Shown here: one piece after another, positions 41,228 to 50,211 of the stretch | How the letters are laid out: each line of letters opens with the position of its first letter | How positions within the stretch are numbered: position 1 is the first letter of the stretch | Source: Alphaproteobacteria bacterium | GTDB taxonomy: Bacteria > Pseudomonadota > Alphaproteobacteria > Ferrovibrionales > Ferrovibrionaceae | DNA length: 64,000 nucleotides | NCBI GenBank assembly: GCA_017307375.1 | Contig: JAFKFH010000004.1 | Coordinates: forward strand, 310,001-374,000 | Reading direction: 5' to 3' | Made by a program: the position numbers and the translations under genes | The notes under the pieces: model-generated | What the model saw: the letters and a program-made list of their open reading frames with translations, nothing else | What the model was told of the DNA's origin: nothing | Databases searched by the model: none

Positions 41228-43116
41228 TGGCCCAGGCGCGCCACCGGGATATTCGTGGCCCCGACCTGACCGCTGGAGAGATCTGGCCGGACGGCCAGCG
41301 CCCCCACAGCGTCGACGCGGTGGTCGCGGCCGACGACTATCAGCGTTTTCTCGAAGGCAAGATCCGGCTGGCCGCGAATTTTGGGATCGAGGTTGACCCC
41401 GCCGAGGTCAACCCGATCCTGAAGCCGCATCAGCGCGCCATCGTGCTGTGGGCGCTGCGGGGTGGCCGGCGGGCGATCTTCGCCTCGTTCGGCCTCGGCA
41501 AGACCTTCATGCAGCTGGAAATCCTGCGGCTGGTCGTGGCGCATCTGTCGGGCCGGCTCGGGCCGGCCGGCATCGCCCCGAACGTGCTGGCCGATCCGCC
41601 GGCCGCAGCCCGCGCGCTGCTGGTCGCACCGCTCGGCGTCCGGCAGGAATTCATGGGCGACGTTCGCGCGCTGGCCACCGGCGAGCATCCCGCCATCTCG
41701 GCCGAGCAGCGCGCCGAACTGGCCGCCTGGCAGGCTGGCCGGCCCGATCGGGTGATGACGCTGACATTCATTCGATCGGATGCCGAGGCCTCTGGTCCGG
41801 GCGTCTATATGACGAACTACGAGACGGTGCGTGAGGGCAAGCTCGACGTCATGCGCTTCGCCGCCGCCTCGCTCGACGAAGCGGCGATCCTGCGCGGTTT
41901 CGGGGGCTCGAAGACGTTCCGCGAGTTCATGCGGCTTTTCGACGGCATGCGCTGGAAGTGGGTGGCGACCGCCTGCCCGAGCCCGAACGAATACATCGAG
42001 ATGCTGGTCTATTCAGCTTTCCTCGAGGTGATGGACATCGGCCAGGCCAAGACGCGGTTCTTCAAGCGGAACAGCGAGCAGGCCGACAAGCTGACCCTGC
42101 ATCCGCACAAAGAACGGGAGTTCTGGTTGTGGGTCGCGTCCTGGGCCTTGTTCATCACCAAGCCGAGCGACCTCGGGGCCGAGTTCAGTGACGCCGGCTA
42201 CGACCTGCCGCCGCTCGATGTCCACTGGCACGAGATCGCGACCGACCATCGCGACGCCGGTTCCGAGCGCGGCGGCCAGTACCGGCTGCTGCGCGAGGAC
42301 GCGGTGGGCGTGGTCCAGGCCTCGCGCGAGAAGCGCCACAGCCTGTCGGCCCGGATCGCCAAGATGATGGAGATCCGGGAGATCGACCCCGGGGCGCACC
42401 GGATCATCTGGCACGACCTTGAGGCCGAGCGGCTGGCGATCGAGGCGGCGATCCCGGGCATCACCAGCGTCTATGGCTCCCAGGCGCTGGAACAGCGCGA
42501 GGAAGCGATCGTCGCTTTCTCGAACGGCCGGTTTCAGGAACTGGCGACCAAGCCGATGATCGCCGGCGCCGGCTGCAATTTTCAGCGCCATTGCGCCTGG
42601 GCCGTTTATCTCGGCATCGGCCACAAGTTTCACGATTTCATCCAGTCGATCCATCGCCTGCTGCGCTTCCTGCAGACCCGCGGCGTTCGTATCGACCTGA
42701 TCTACACCGAGGCCGATCGAGATCCGCCGGATCGGGTGGTCGGCATGAGCCGGGACGATGTCAACGCCCTGGTGGCCCGCGTGATCGGCACGCTGAAGCG
42801 GGCGCGGCTGGCCACCGGCAGGGAAGACGATACCCAGCTCGACATTGCGCGAGCGCTCGCCGCCGCCGGGATCGACTTCCAGCGCGAACACCGCCTGACG
42901 CCCGCCGATCGCCTTGACTTCTGGCTCGACGGCCTGGTCATCGAGGTCAAGTTGCGCGCCAACTCGAAGGCGGCGATCTACCGCCAGCTGGAGCGATACG
43001 CCCGGCATCCCGACGTCAGGGCGATCCTGCTGATCACCGGCACCGCCATGGGGCTGCCGCCAGAGATCGAAGGCAAGCCGGCCTATTACCTCAGCGTGGG
43101 GGCATCATGGCTCTGA
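41227..43116 (+). CDS. SF2 helicase fused to a PD-(D/E)XK-like nuclease domain
   Basis: The 629-residue protein has a helicase core with Walker A FGLGKTF (88-94), DEAA as motif II (217-220), and later SF2 motifs including a second RecA-like part (VYGSQALEQREEAIVAFSNG, TKPMIAGAGCNFQRHCAWAV, QSIHRLLR). The last 80 residues show a nuclease-like set: Glu554, Asp564 and Glu573-Val-Lys575 (DGLVIEVKLRANSKAAIYRQ). Phage helicases of this type often carry a methylase here instead. It may be a replication or recombination helicase that cleaves DNA. Confidence 0.8.
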   Translation: MAQARHRDIRGPDLTAGEIWPDGQRPHSVDAVVAADDYQRFLEGKIRLAANFGIEVDPAEVNPILKPHQRAIVLWALRGGRRAIFASFGLGKTFMQLEILRLVVAHLSGRLGPAGIAPNVLADPPAAARALLVAPLGVRQEFMGDVRALATGEHPAISAEQRAELAAWQAGRPDRVMTLTFIRSDAEASGPGVYMTNYETVREGKLDVMRFAAASLDEAAILRGFGGSKTFREFMRLFDGMRWKWVATACPSPNEYIEMLVYSAFLEVMDIGQAKTRFFKRNSEQADKLTLHPHKEREFWLWVASWALFITKPSDLGAEFSDAGYDLPPLDVHWHEIATDHRDAGSERGGQYRLLREDAVGVVQASREKRHSLSARIAKMMEIREIDPGAHRIIWHDLEAERLAIEAAIPGITSVYGSQALEQREEAIVAFSNGRFQELATKPMIAGAGCNFQRHCAWAVYLGIGHKFHDFIQSIHRLLRFLQTRGVRIDLIYTEADRDPPDRVVGMSRDDVNALVARVIGTLKRARLATGREDDTQLDIARALAAAGIDFQREHRLTPADRLDFWLDGLVIEVKLRANSKAAIYRQLERYARHPDVRAILLITGTAMGLPPEIEGKPAYYLSVGASWL

Positions 43117-44771
43117 CCTACGGTACTGCCCGTATCGAGGACGGCTATTGGGTGCTCGACAACCTGCCGCCCCATGCCTGCATGCGGTTCAAGGACGTGT
43201 TCCCCAGGACCGGCCGCACCGCCCGACTGCCCTTCAAGTTCAAGGTGTCGCCGGCGTCGAGCGCCGACCTCGAATGGTTCATGGCGCGCTACCCGCTGGA
43301 GATCGCCGCCAACGACCAGGCCGAGATGGTCGCCGGCCGGGAGACGCAGCAGCGCGCCTTCGAAGCCGCCGCGGCGATCCTGGCGCCTGGGTGGGAGCCG
43401 CCACCGCTGATCGGCTTCCGTGAGGGCCAGGCATTGCGGCCCTACCAGGCGCAGGCGGTGCAGTTGTGCATGGCTCGCCGCGGGCTGCTGCTGGGCGACG
43501 ACCTCGGGTTGGGCAAGACCTTCGTCGGCTGTGGGCTTATGGTCCAGCCGGGCACGCTGCCCTGCGCGGTGGTGACGCCGGTCCATCTCCAGAGCCAGTG
43601 GCTCAAGGTGGTCCGGGCCGTCACGACTTTGCGGGTCCACGTCGTCAAGAAGATGCGGCCCTACGATCTGCCGCCGGCCGACGTCTACCTGTTCCGCTAC
43701 AGCCAGCTGCGCGGCTGGTTCGATGTGTTCGGAAGCGGGTTCTTCCGGTCGGTCATCTTCGAGGAAGCGCATGAGCTCCGGACCGGCCTTGCCTCTGACA
43801 AGGGCCGGGCGGCCAAACAGTTGGCGGAGAATGCTGGCTGGCGCCTCGGGCTGACCGCGACGCCCGTGCAGGGCTACGGCACGGAAATCCATCCGGTGAT
43901 GTCGTTCATCAACGACGAGGTTCTGGGGCCGTTCGAGGAATTCCACAGAGAGTGGCTGCCGCTCGATGACGAGAAGGCGCGCGGCCTCGGCTCATACCTG
44001 CGCGACCAGGGCGTCTACCTGCGCCGCACCAAGGCCGACGTCGGCCAGCAGCTGCCGCCGGTGAACCGGATCGTCGAGACGATCGACTGGGATGCCAAGA
44101 CGCTGGAGCGGGTCGAGGACCTGGCCCGCCAGTTGGCGATCAAGGCGGTGAACGGCAGTTTCATGGAGCGCGGCCAGGCTGCGCGGGATCTCGACCTGAT
44201 GGTGCGTCGCGCCACCGGCGTGGCCAAGGCGCGCGCGGTGGCGCTGTTCGTCCGCCTGCTCTGCGATGCGGGCCGCAAGGTGCTGCTCGCCGGCTGGCAC
44301 CGCGACGTCTACGACATCTGGCTCAAGGAGTTAGCCGCGCTCAAGCCGGCCATGTACACCGGAAGCGAATCGCCCAAGCAGAAGGCTGATGCGATCGAGG
44401 CCTTCGTGTCTGGCGAGGCGCAGGTCCTGATCATCTCGCTACGGGCCGGCGCTGGCATCGACGGGCTGCAGCACGTCTGCTCGACGGTCGTTGCAGGCGA
44501 ACTGGACTGGCAGCCGGGCGTCCACAACCAGCTGATCGGCCGACTGGATCGCGAGGGTCAGACCGAGCCGGTCGACGCTTTCTTTCTGATCGCGCAGGAC
44601 GGTTCGGACCCGCCGATGGTCGAGGTCTTGGGGATCAAGTCGTCGCAGGCGGCCGCGATCACCGACCCGTTGGGCCAAGCCGTCGCGACGCCGGCTGACG
44701 AAAGCCGCATGCGGGCGCTGGTACAGCGCTATCTGCGACCCGGCGATGTCCAGGTCGAGGTGGCGGCATGA
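43107..44771 (+). CDS. SNF2-type DNA helicase/translocase
   Basis: The 554-residue protein begins in the end of the first helicase gene (10-base overlap). It has Walker A DDLGLGKTFVG (131-141), an EEAHE motif II (219-223), GLTATPVQG as motif III, and C-terminal motifs LLAGWHRDVYD, LIISLRAGAGIDGLQH and QLIGRLDREGQ. A substrate-recognition domain is in the first 100 residues. It should move along double-stranded DNA by ATP hydrolysis. Tandem location suggests the two helicases act as a unit. Confidence 0.88.
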   Translation: MALTYGTARIEDGYWVLDNLPPHACMRFKDVFPRTGRTARLPFKFKVSPASSADLEWFMARYPLEIAANDQAEMVAGRETQQRAFEAAAAILAPGWEPPPLIGFREGQALRPYQAQAVQLCMARRGLLLGDDLGLGKTFVGCGLMVQPGTLPCAVVTPVHLQSQWLKVVRAVTTLRVHVVKKMRPYDLPPADVYLFRYSQLRGWFDVFGSGFFRSVIFEEAHELRTGLASDKGRAAKQLAENAGWRLGLTATPVQGYGTEIHPVMSFINDEVLGPFEEFHREWLPLDDEKARGLGSYLRDQGVYLRRTKADVGQQLPPVNRIVETIDWDAKTLERVEDLARQLAIKAVNGSFMERGQAARDLDLMVRRATGVAKARAVALFVRLLCDAGRKVLLAGWHRDVYDIWLKELAALKPAMYTGSESPKQKADAIEAFVSGEAQVLIISLRAGAGIDGLQHVCSTVVAGELDWQPGVHNQLIGRLDREGQTEPVDAFFLIAQDGSDPPMVEVLGIKSSQAAAITDPLGQAVATPADESRMRALVQRYLRPGDVQVEVAA

Positions 44772-45673
44772 AAAGCGGCTACACAACCGGCCGCTGGTCC
44801 AACGGATTGGCTGAATGGACCCAGGGCGACACCGCATTCCTATCGGTGGCGTTCACCTGGCGGCTGGACGACGCTTACATGCGCGCGCTTTGGTACCGGG
44901 CGCAGGGGTATCGCGTCAGGGCTGGCGGCCCGGGCATCTTCACGCGCAAGCACTACTTGGCCGATGTCGCTGAAATCGGTGGGGAAATCCCCGACGCGAT
45001 CGCCCGCCACAACCCGATGGCCACGTTCGCCAGCCGTGGCTGCCCGGTTGGGTGCTGGTTCTGCATCGTGCCCAAGATGGAGGGGCGCGACTTCACCCTG
45101 TTGCCGGAATTCGAGCCACGGCCGGTATTGTGCGACAACAACCTCTCGGCGCTACCGGCCGATTATCAGAGCCATATCGTCCAGCGCTACCGCGCGGCCG
45201 GCGTTCCGCTGCTCGATGCCAACAGCGGGTTCGAGCCGGCAACGTTCGATGACGAGGTCTATGAGCGCTGGGCACCGATCAACCGTGGCCCTTGGCGCTT
45301 CGGTTATGACGAAACCACCGAAGGCGCTCAGGTCCAGCGGGTCATGCAGATGCTGCGGGCCCGCGACATGCGGCCACATCGCATTCGGGTCTACGTGATG
45401 ATCGGCGCCGAACCGTTCGCCGCGTGCATGGATCGCATAAGGCGCGTCATCGATTGGGGCGGTGAGCCGCACTGCCAGCCATTTATCAAGCTTAATGCGC
45501 TCCACAAGAAGCCGAACGTGCGACACGACTGGACGCCAGGGCTGCTAACCGATGTCGCACGGTGGGCAAACCGCCGCTACTGGAAATACACCGACTTCGC
45601 CGACTACCAGCGTTCTGGTGCAGCGGCTCGCGCTCAAGGCCACGACGATCTTTTCGAGGGTGCTGCGGCATGA
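44768..45673 (+). CDS. Phage radical SAM protein
   Basis: Cysteines 92, 96 and 99 in TFASRGCPVGCWFCIVPKME form the radical SAM CxxxCxxC motif. A later GFEPATFDDEVYERWA and YVMIGAEPF fit the TIM-barrel core. The protein is shorter (301 residues) than most and has no second cluster motif. Phages use radical SAM enzymes for DNA modification or nucleotide analogues; the substrate is unknown. It overlaps the SNF2 helicase gene as ATGA. Confidence 0.85.
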   Translation: MKSGYTTGRWSNGLAEWTQGDTAFLSVAFTWRLDDAYMRALWYRAQGYRVRAGGPGIFTRKHYLADVAEIGGEIPDAIARHNPMATFASRGCPVGCWFCIVPKMEGRDFTLLPEFEPRPVLCDNNLSALPADYQSHIVQRYRAAGVPLLDANSGFEPATFDDEVYERWAPINRGPWRFGYDETTEGAQVQRVMQMLRARDMRPHRIRVYVMIGAEPFAACMDRIRRVIDWGGEPHCQPFIKLNALHKKPNVRHDWTPGLLTDVARWANRRYWKYTDFADYQRSGAAARAQGHDDLFEGAAA

Positions 45674-46074
45674 TGTCGCGAGATGGCGCGCCTATCGTGG
45701 ACGAGGTGCTGGCCGCCGCGCTTGCGGACATCGCGGATCCCGTCGAGGCGATCATTCGGGACTGTCCGACGGCGCTCGGGCACAACGTCGTGAACGGCTC
45801 GCTGGGAAAGCCGACGAAGATTGTCCGGCTTGCGTGCAGTCACTTCACGATAACGGATCGCCGCGCTACCTGCCCATGCCGACGGTGCGGCGCGATGATC
45901 CGCGCCGGCTATGACTACGACGCCTTCCGCCGGCTCGGCGCACTGGATGAATTCGATTGGCCGAAAGATCGCCTGAAGAACATCCATCAACCGCGCCGGG
46001 GCGACAGTCGCTGGACATCGCAGGGCCGACGTGACCTCGAGCCCGAAGCTGATGCTGCCGGGGTCATGGCATGA
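45670..46074 (+). CDS. Phage protein with a zinc-binding-like patch, 134 residues
   Basis: MMSRDGAPIVDEVLAAALAD begins at 45670, on an ATGA overlap. The middle (LACSHFTITDRRATCPCRRC) has spaced cysteines and a histidine fitting a zinc site. It may accompany the radical SAM enzyme in the same unit. No family recognised. Confidence 0.55.
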   Translation: MMSRDGAPIVDEVLAAALADIADPVEAIIRDCPTALGHNVVNGSLGKPTKIVRLACSHFTITDRRATCPCRRCGAMIRAGYDYDAFRRLGALDEFDWPKDRLKNIHQPRRGDSRWTSQGRRDLEPEADAAGVMA

Positions 46075-46559
46075 TCTGGCGCCTGTCGAACCGGGCCGAT
46101 CCGCACGCCCTCATGCTGGCCGACCGGCACTATAGCCGCCAGAAGCCAGGCACCCGCCAGTTTGTCGCCCCGGGCGGCTGCATCGTCCTGCTCTCGGTCT
46201 GCGGCCGCGCCCTGTGGGTGTCACTGCGCCAGCGCATCGTCAAGCACGCTTGGCCGGGGGCATGGGCATGCGCGTTGTTTCGCAACGAGGGAGCAGGGCT
46301 GGCCAGCGACCTGATTGCCCAGGCACTGGCGGCAACCAGGTCGATCGGGGGCAATCCTCCGCCGGCGGGCGTCATCACCTTCGTTGATCCAGATATGGTC
46401 CGCCGCAAGCGTGATCCTGGCCTGTGCTTTTTGCGGGCTGGCTTCCGGGTCGTCGGCGCGACGCGCAAGGGGCTGATCGTTCTGCAGATGCCTGCGCTCC
46501 AGGTGCCGGCGCCGATCGCGCCATTGGGCCAGCAGTTCACATTCGGTGGTGCGGCGTGA
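46071..46559 (+). CDS. Conserved phage protein, acetyltransferase-like, 162 residues
   Basis: The start MIWRLSNRADPHALMLADRH and YSRQKPGTRQFVAPGGCIVL is a pattern conserved among phages, with an alpha/beta organisation that may be GNAT-like. No acetyl-CoA-binding motif is certain. The following gene resembles it and may come from duplication. Confidence 0.6.
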   Translation: MIWRLSNRADPHALMLADRHYSRQKPGTRQFVAPGGCIVLLSVCGRALWVSLRQRIVKHAWPGAWACALFRNEGAGLASDLIAQALAATRSIGGNPPPAGVITFVDPDMVRRKRDPGLCFLRAGFRVVGATRKGLIVLQMPALQVPAPIAPLGQQFTFGGAA

Positions 46560-47050
46560 ACTGGTCCTGGCAGTACGCGGATCTCGACGACAGCGCGGTC
46601 GGGCGGTATGGCGCCCGGCGCGATTGGGCGCAGCTCGGGACATGCTGCGTTCTCTCGGCCGCCGGGCCGACCTGGGTCGCGCTGCGGCCGGCCGAACCGC
46701 TGCCGCAATGGCCGGATTGCTGGCTGCTGCTGATGTTCAAGGTCAGCACCTTCGCGGTGCAAGCCGCCGTCGACGCGCTAGCGATCGAGGCCCTGCGCCG
46801 CACGCGCCGCCATCTCGGCGACCCGCCCGCCAGCGGCATCGTCGCCTTCGTCGGCCAGCAGCGGTTCGACTATCTGACCTGGCCGCCCCCGGCGGTGGCC
46901 GCGCTGGTTCATGCCGGCTTCGCGCGCGTCGGCATCGCCGAGGACGGCGCTGAGATCCTGCAATTGCCGCCCGATCGTTTCCCGCCGGCCTGGGCCGGCA
47001 GGGCCATCACCCGGCATGCCCGGCGCTCCACCCGCTTGGTGCGGCCATGA
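46556..47050 (+). CDS. Phage protein related to the preceding gene, 164 residues
   Basis: A GTG at 46556 overlaps the upstream stop. The protein (NWSWQYADLDDSAVGRYGAR, IVAFVGQQRFDYLTWPPPAV, LVHAGFARVGIAEDGAEILQ) shares the layout of the preceding gene, including the ITFVDP-like centre and xAGFRxVG end. Function unknown. Confidence 0.55.
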   Translation: MNWSWQYADLDDSAVGRYGARRDWAQLGTCCVLSAAGPTWVALRPAEPLPQWPDCWLLLMFKVSTFAVQAAVDALAIEALRRTRRHLGDPPASGIVAFVGQQRFDYLTWPPPAVAALVHAGFARVGIAEDGAEILQLPPDRFPPAWAGRAITRHARRSTRLVRP

Positions 47051-47075
47051 TTTTCGCCAATGTCCGGAGTACCTC

Positions 47076-48392
47076 ATGAGCGACGACGGGTTCCCCGCCA
47101 TCGACCTGACCAGCGCGCCGCCGATCGAGCCGCTCGTCCCGCCGGAAGTCGACCTACGCGGCCTGCTGTACATGCCGCTCTATGGCGACCTCCTGATCAA
47201 GTCGCGGGGATGGATCCTCGCCAGCGGCGACGGTGCGAAGGCGATGATCCAGCTGTGGTGCCATGCCTTCACCCACGAGGTTCCGGCCGCCAGTCTGCCC
47301 AACGACGACCGCCTGCTCGCCTCCTATGCGGGCTACGGCGCCGGCCCGGACGGGCGGAAGGCCTGGTCTCGGGTGAAGGGCGAGGCGCTGTGGAAATGGC
47401 AGCTGGCGACCGACGGGCGGCTGTACCACCCGATCCTCGCCGGCATCGCCCTGCGATCCTGGTCCGGCCGCACCGCGGCCAGTGCGCTGCCGAAGTCGAG
47501 CGATGCCAGCCGCCAGGCACGGCACCGCGCCAAGGTGGCCGGCCGGCGCCGCGAACTCGCCACGTTGGGCATCGCCGCGCCGAAGGGCGCCACGCTCGCC
47601 GAACTCGACGAGATGATGCGTGACGCCCTGGGTGACGTCTCGCCGGCCGTGACCGGGGACGGGGATGGTAACGCGCATGGTGACGCTGTCGTCACGGTCG
47701 ATGACGCTCCCGTAACGCGCGATGGTGACGTTACGCGTAACGCTCTGACCGTTACGCGTAACGCTTCGGCCGTTACGACCATCGTGACGCGTAACGCCCC
47801 CGTCACGCCCCAAGGGAAAGAGACAGTTGAAGGTCAAGGGACAGGGGTTACTACCGAAAATAATCCAGCAGCGCAGCTAATCACCGGACAGCGTGAGAGT
47901 GACGGGCTGCGCTGCGCCCAGGATGAATTGGTCTATGAAGTCGCCAGGGCCGCGGTGCGCGCCGCCGGGCTCGACGAAGGCCATGTCGAGACGGAATTCG
48001 ACGTCGTCCAAGGCTGGCTGCGGCACGGTGTCGGGAAGACGGCGATCCTGCAGGTCGTGCAGGCCAAGGTCATCCAGGCCCGCAAGGCCGGCAAGCGCAT
48101 CGGCTCGCTGGCCTATTTCACGGCGCCCCTGCGCGACAGCGTCGCCGGCCCGGCGCAGCACGACATCAAGCCCACCGTCACGGTTGACCCGGCCCAGCGG
48201 GCCGAATACTGGCGCCGCCGGCTGCGCGACTGCATCTCGGCCGATGGTTGGGACGTGAACAGGTGGCGCCGTGACATCGATGGGCCTGCCCCCCCGATGC
48301 TCGGCCATCGCGTGCCGGCCGAGATCCTGGCTGAGGCCGACTTCCGCCCGCATTTCCCGAGCCTGTTTCCCGCCTCCACGGCGGCCGCTTGA
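47076..48392 (+). CDS. Phage replication initiator-like protein (DUF1376-type) containing the probable origin
   Basis: The N-terminal part (YMPLYGDLLIKSRGWILASG, AMIQLWCHAFTHEVPAASLP) matches DUF1376, a winged-helix-like domain of phage replication proteins. A low-complexity threonine/valine-rich part (180-260) is encoded by iterons. The C-terminal 150 residues are helical (VYEVARAAVRAAGLDEGHVE). It may bind its own gene as lambda O does and bring in host helicase. It begins 25 bases after the upstream gene. Confidence 0.7.
   Translation: MSDDGFPAIDLTSAPPIEPLVPPEVDLRGLLYMPLYGDLLIKSRGWILASGDGAKAMIQLWCHAFTHEVPAASLPNDDRLLASYAGYGAGPDGRKAWSRVKGEALWKWQLATDGRLYHPILAGIALRSWSGRTAASALPKSSDASRQARHRAKVAGRRRELATLGIAAPKGATLAELDEMMRDALGDVSPAVTGDGDGNAHGDAVVTVDDAPVTRDGDVTRNALTVTRNASAVTTIVTRNAPVTPQGKETVEGQGTGVTTENNPAAQLITGQRESDGLRCAQDELVYEVARAAVRAAGLDEGHVETEFDVVQGWLRHGVGKTAILQVVQAKVIQARKAGKRIGSLAYFTAPLRDSVAGPAQHDIKPTVTVDPAQRAEYWRRRLRDCISADGWDVNRWRRDIDGPAPPMLGHRVPAEILAEADFRPHFPSLFPASTAAA
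47668..47797. repeat. Iterons inside the replication gene, probable origin
   Basis: GTTACGCGTAAC occurs at 47730-47741 and 47751-47762, with half-site GTTACG at 47772: a strict 21-bp phase, two helical turns. A variant GTGACGCGTAAC lies at 47784-47795, and GTAACGCG occurs at 47668 and 47712. A less GC-rich stretch (47810-47885) follows and could melt first. This matches initiator-gene origins such as lambda ori. Confidence 0.65.
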
Positions 48393-48445
48393 CGATCCCC
48401 ATCACCCGCGCCTCAGCGGCGCCCGCTCCAGTCAGGAGGATGCCC

Positions 48446-48826
48446 ATGACCGCCCCGACTTCCGCCCATGCCGCCGCGCTGTTCAAGTTGCCGGACACGT
48501 TCTCGCTGCCGGCCAGGATCACCTTCGACGAGCCGGCGCCCGTTTTCGGTCGCGTCCCCGGCATGGGGCGCTGCGTCGTCGCCTCGAGGATGACTGGTCT
48601 GTTCCCGTTCGTTCCGCCCGCCATCGGCATGCGGCACGTCGACATGGCACGGGATGCACTCCGCCGGGCTGGTCACGATGCCGGCCGCGCGGTGATCTCT
48701 CTGGCCTACGACTATCCCGGCCAGTGGATCAATGCCCGGCGCCGCGGCAGTCCACGCGCCCTGAAGATCGTCGTCACGATCCCCTGCAAGCCGTTCCGGG
48801 TGGCGAAGACGGCGAGGGCTGCGTGA
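48446..48826 (+). CDS. Phage protein, 126 residues, unknown
   Basis: The ATG at 48446 follows AGGAGG with normal spacing. The protein (FKLPDTFSLPARITFDEPAP, MRHVDMARDALRRAGHDAGR) has a beta-rich N-terminus and a helical centre. No family recognised. Confidence 0.6.
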   Translation: MTAPTSAHAAALFKLPDTFSLPARITFDEPAPVFGRVPGMGRCVVASRMTGLFPFVPPAIGMRHVDMARDALRRAGHDAGRAVISLAYDYPGQWINARRRGSPRALKIVVTIPCKPFRVAKTARAA

Positions 48827-48996
48827 TGGTCAAGGCCGTTCCCGATGTGAGTGCCGCCTCGGATCAATATGAGGCTGATCGCCCTGCCACAGGCAGGCCG
48901 GGCGCTGAGCAGCGGCAGGTCGCAACGCGCCGCGACGGCGCGGAAGACAAAGCCTATCCGGCTGCCACAGACGGCCAGCCGTTCCGGGACTGGTGA
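48826..48996 (+). CDS. Small hydrophilic phage protein, 56 residues
   Basis: MVKAVPDVSAASDQYEADRP starts at 48826, touching the previous stop. It is hydrophilic with no clear structure. Overlap with both neighbours supports translation; function unknown. Confidence 0.4.
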   Translation: MVKAVPDVSAASDQYEADRPATGRPGAEQRQVATRRDGAEDKAYPAATDGQPFRDW

Positions 48997-49238
48997 TCAT
49001 GATGATGGTGGCGACGAAGATGGCATCGACCCCGAAGACGGACCCGGCTCTTCCGGTCGTGGTGGAAGCACTGGCCGAGGTCGACGGCATGACAGATCTG
49101 CTCGCAATCGTCAGGGAGGAGGTCGACCTCGAGCGCATGTCTGGGCTTGAGGAAGGTCTGCGTCGCGATGCGTCGGCGCTGATCACCGGGCTGGCCCGGC
49201 GCGGCTATGTGATCGTGCAGGCCGACGATGGGAAGTAG
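48993..49238 (+). CDS. Small helical phage protein, 81 residues
   Basis: A GTG at 48993 overlaps the previous stop (GTGA); ATG codons at 48999-49005 are alternatives. The protein (ALAEVDGMTDLLAIVREEVD, GLRRDASALITGLARRGYVI) is helical. It overlaps the DUF6456-like gene. Confidence 0.5.
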   Translation: MIMMMVATKMASTPKTDPALPVVVEALAEVDGMTDLLAIVREEVDLERMSGLEEGLRRDASALITGLARRGYVIVQADDGK

Positions 49239-50211
49239 AGCAAGCAAGAGGGTCGGCGGTTCGCGCAAACAGGTCGTAGCCGACCTGCCGACAGCAGCGT
49301 CTACCGTCATCGGTGCCCAACTGATCACCCGCAGGGAGGAATTGAACGCTCTGGCGAACGAGCTCGGGGCAAAGGTGAAGGTCCTTACCGATCGAGCCGA
49401 GAGGGGCGAGAAGGTTCGAGGACTACGCAATGCTCGCCACCAGTTGAGGAAGGCGATGGACGAGCGGGACAGGATCAGCGGGCAAATCGCTGAGATTGAC
49501 AGGCGATTGGCGGCAGGAACTTCGGTGACGGGGGCTTTAGATACGCCCCTTGACCCGAACGCTCCAACACCGGAGCGGCTTGCCAAGGGCGATGTCTATC
49601 AAGGGAAGCACCATATCGTGGACGAGACCGAGCCGACCAAGGTCCGAGAAAACTTCACCGGCTATCGCTCGCAAGCGGCAATCGATCACTACCTTGCTTG
49701 CGGGATCATCGACGAGACACAGTGGCGGGCGGGCGACATGCTGCGCGCTGACTATTTCCGCGCCGAGATGGTGCGCGGCGTTACCGCAAGCTACGCTGAG
49801 CCAACAGGCCCCGGAGATGGTGATGCTGCCCTCGAAGTGGTCGCTGCGCGCACCAGCTTGGCTGGAGCAATGTCGGCCGTTGGCCCCGCCTTATCTGGCG
49901 TGGTGGTTCACGTCGTCTGCCTTGGTCAAACTGCCAAAAGCTGGTCGGAGCAAAATGGGCGAAAAGGGCGGCAGGCGGAAACCGAGGGGATGGCTCTACT
50001 GAAGGCAGGCCTGTTTAACCTTGCCGTCTACTACGGTTTGGTCGCGGCGCCTGAGCCCGCGATCGATCGCGCCGCACGGATCTCATCGGGTCCAGATGTT
50101 GATGCGCCAACTGCTAAGCCGGCCAGTCCGCTTGAGCCGCAGTTCTTGATGGTCCCCCATGCGGGGCGCGATGGGCGGAAAGTCCTGTCCGTCGCGAAAT
50201 CAGCCGGTTGA
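49228..50211 (+). CDS. DUF6456-like protein, candidate late-gene regulator
   Basis: The C-terminal half matches the DUF6456 pattern: ACGIIDETQWRAGDMLRADY, GVTASYAEPTG, AGAMSAVGPALSGVVVHVVC, LKAGLFNLAVYYGL. The N-terminal half is coiled coil. DUF6456 proteins in alphaproteobacteria are DNA-binding-like. It is the last early gene, directly before a strong promoter, terminator-like hairpin and terminase, the place of Q-type antiterminators or late activators, so a late regulator role is inferred. Confidence 0.65.
   Translation: MGSRASKRVGGSRKQVVADLPTAASTVIGAQLITRREELNALANELGAKVKVLTDRAERGEKVRGLRNARHQLRKAMDERDRISGQIAEIDRRLAAGTSVTGALDTPLDPNAPTPERLAKGDVYQGKHHIVDETEPTKVRENFTGYRSQAAIDHYLACGIIDETQWRAGDMLRADYFRAEMVRGVTASYAEPTGPGDGDAALEVVAARTSLAGAMSAVGPALSGVVVHVVCLGQTAKSWSEQNGRKGRQAETEGMALLKAGLFNLAVYYGLVAAPEPAIDRAARISSGPDVDAPTAKPASPLEPQFLMVPHAGRDGRKVLSVAKSAG

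Noticed and set aside
47660-47800. CRISPR-like array
   Set aside because: Repeats are short, palindromic and 21 bp apart inside a coding gene; iterons fit much better. No CRISPR array was seen elsewhere in the window.
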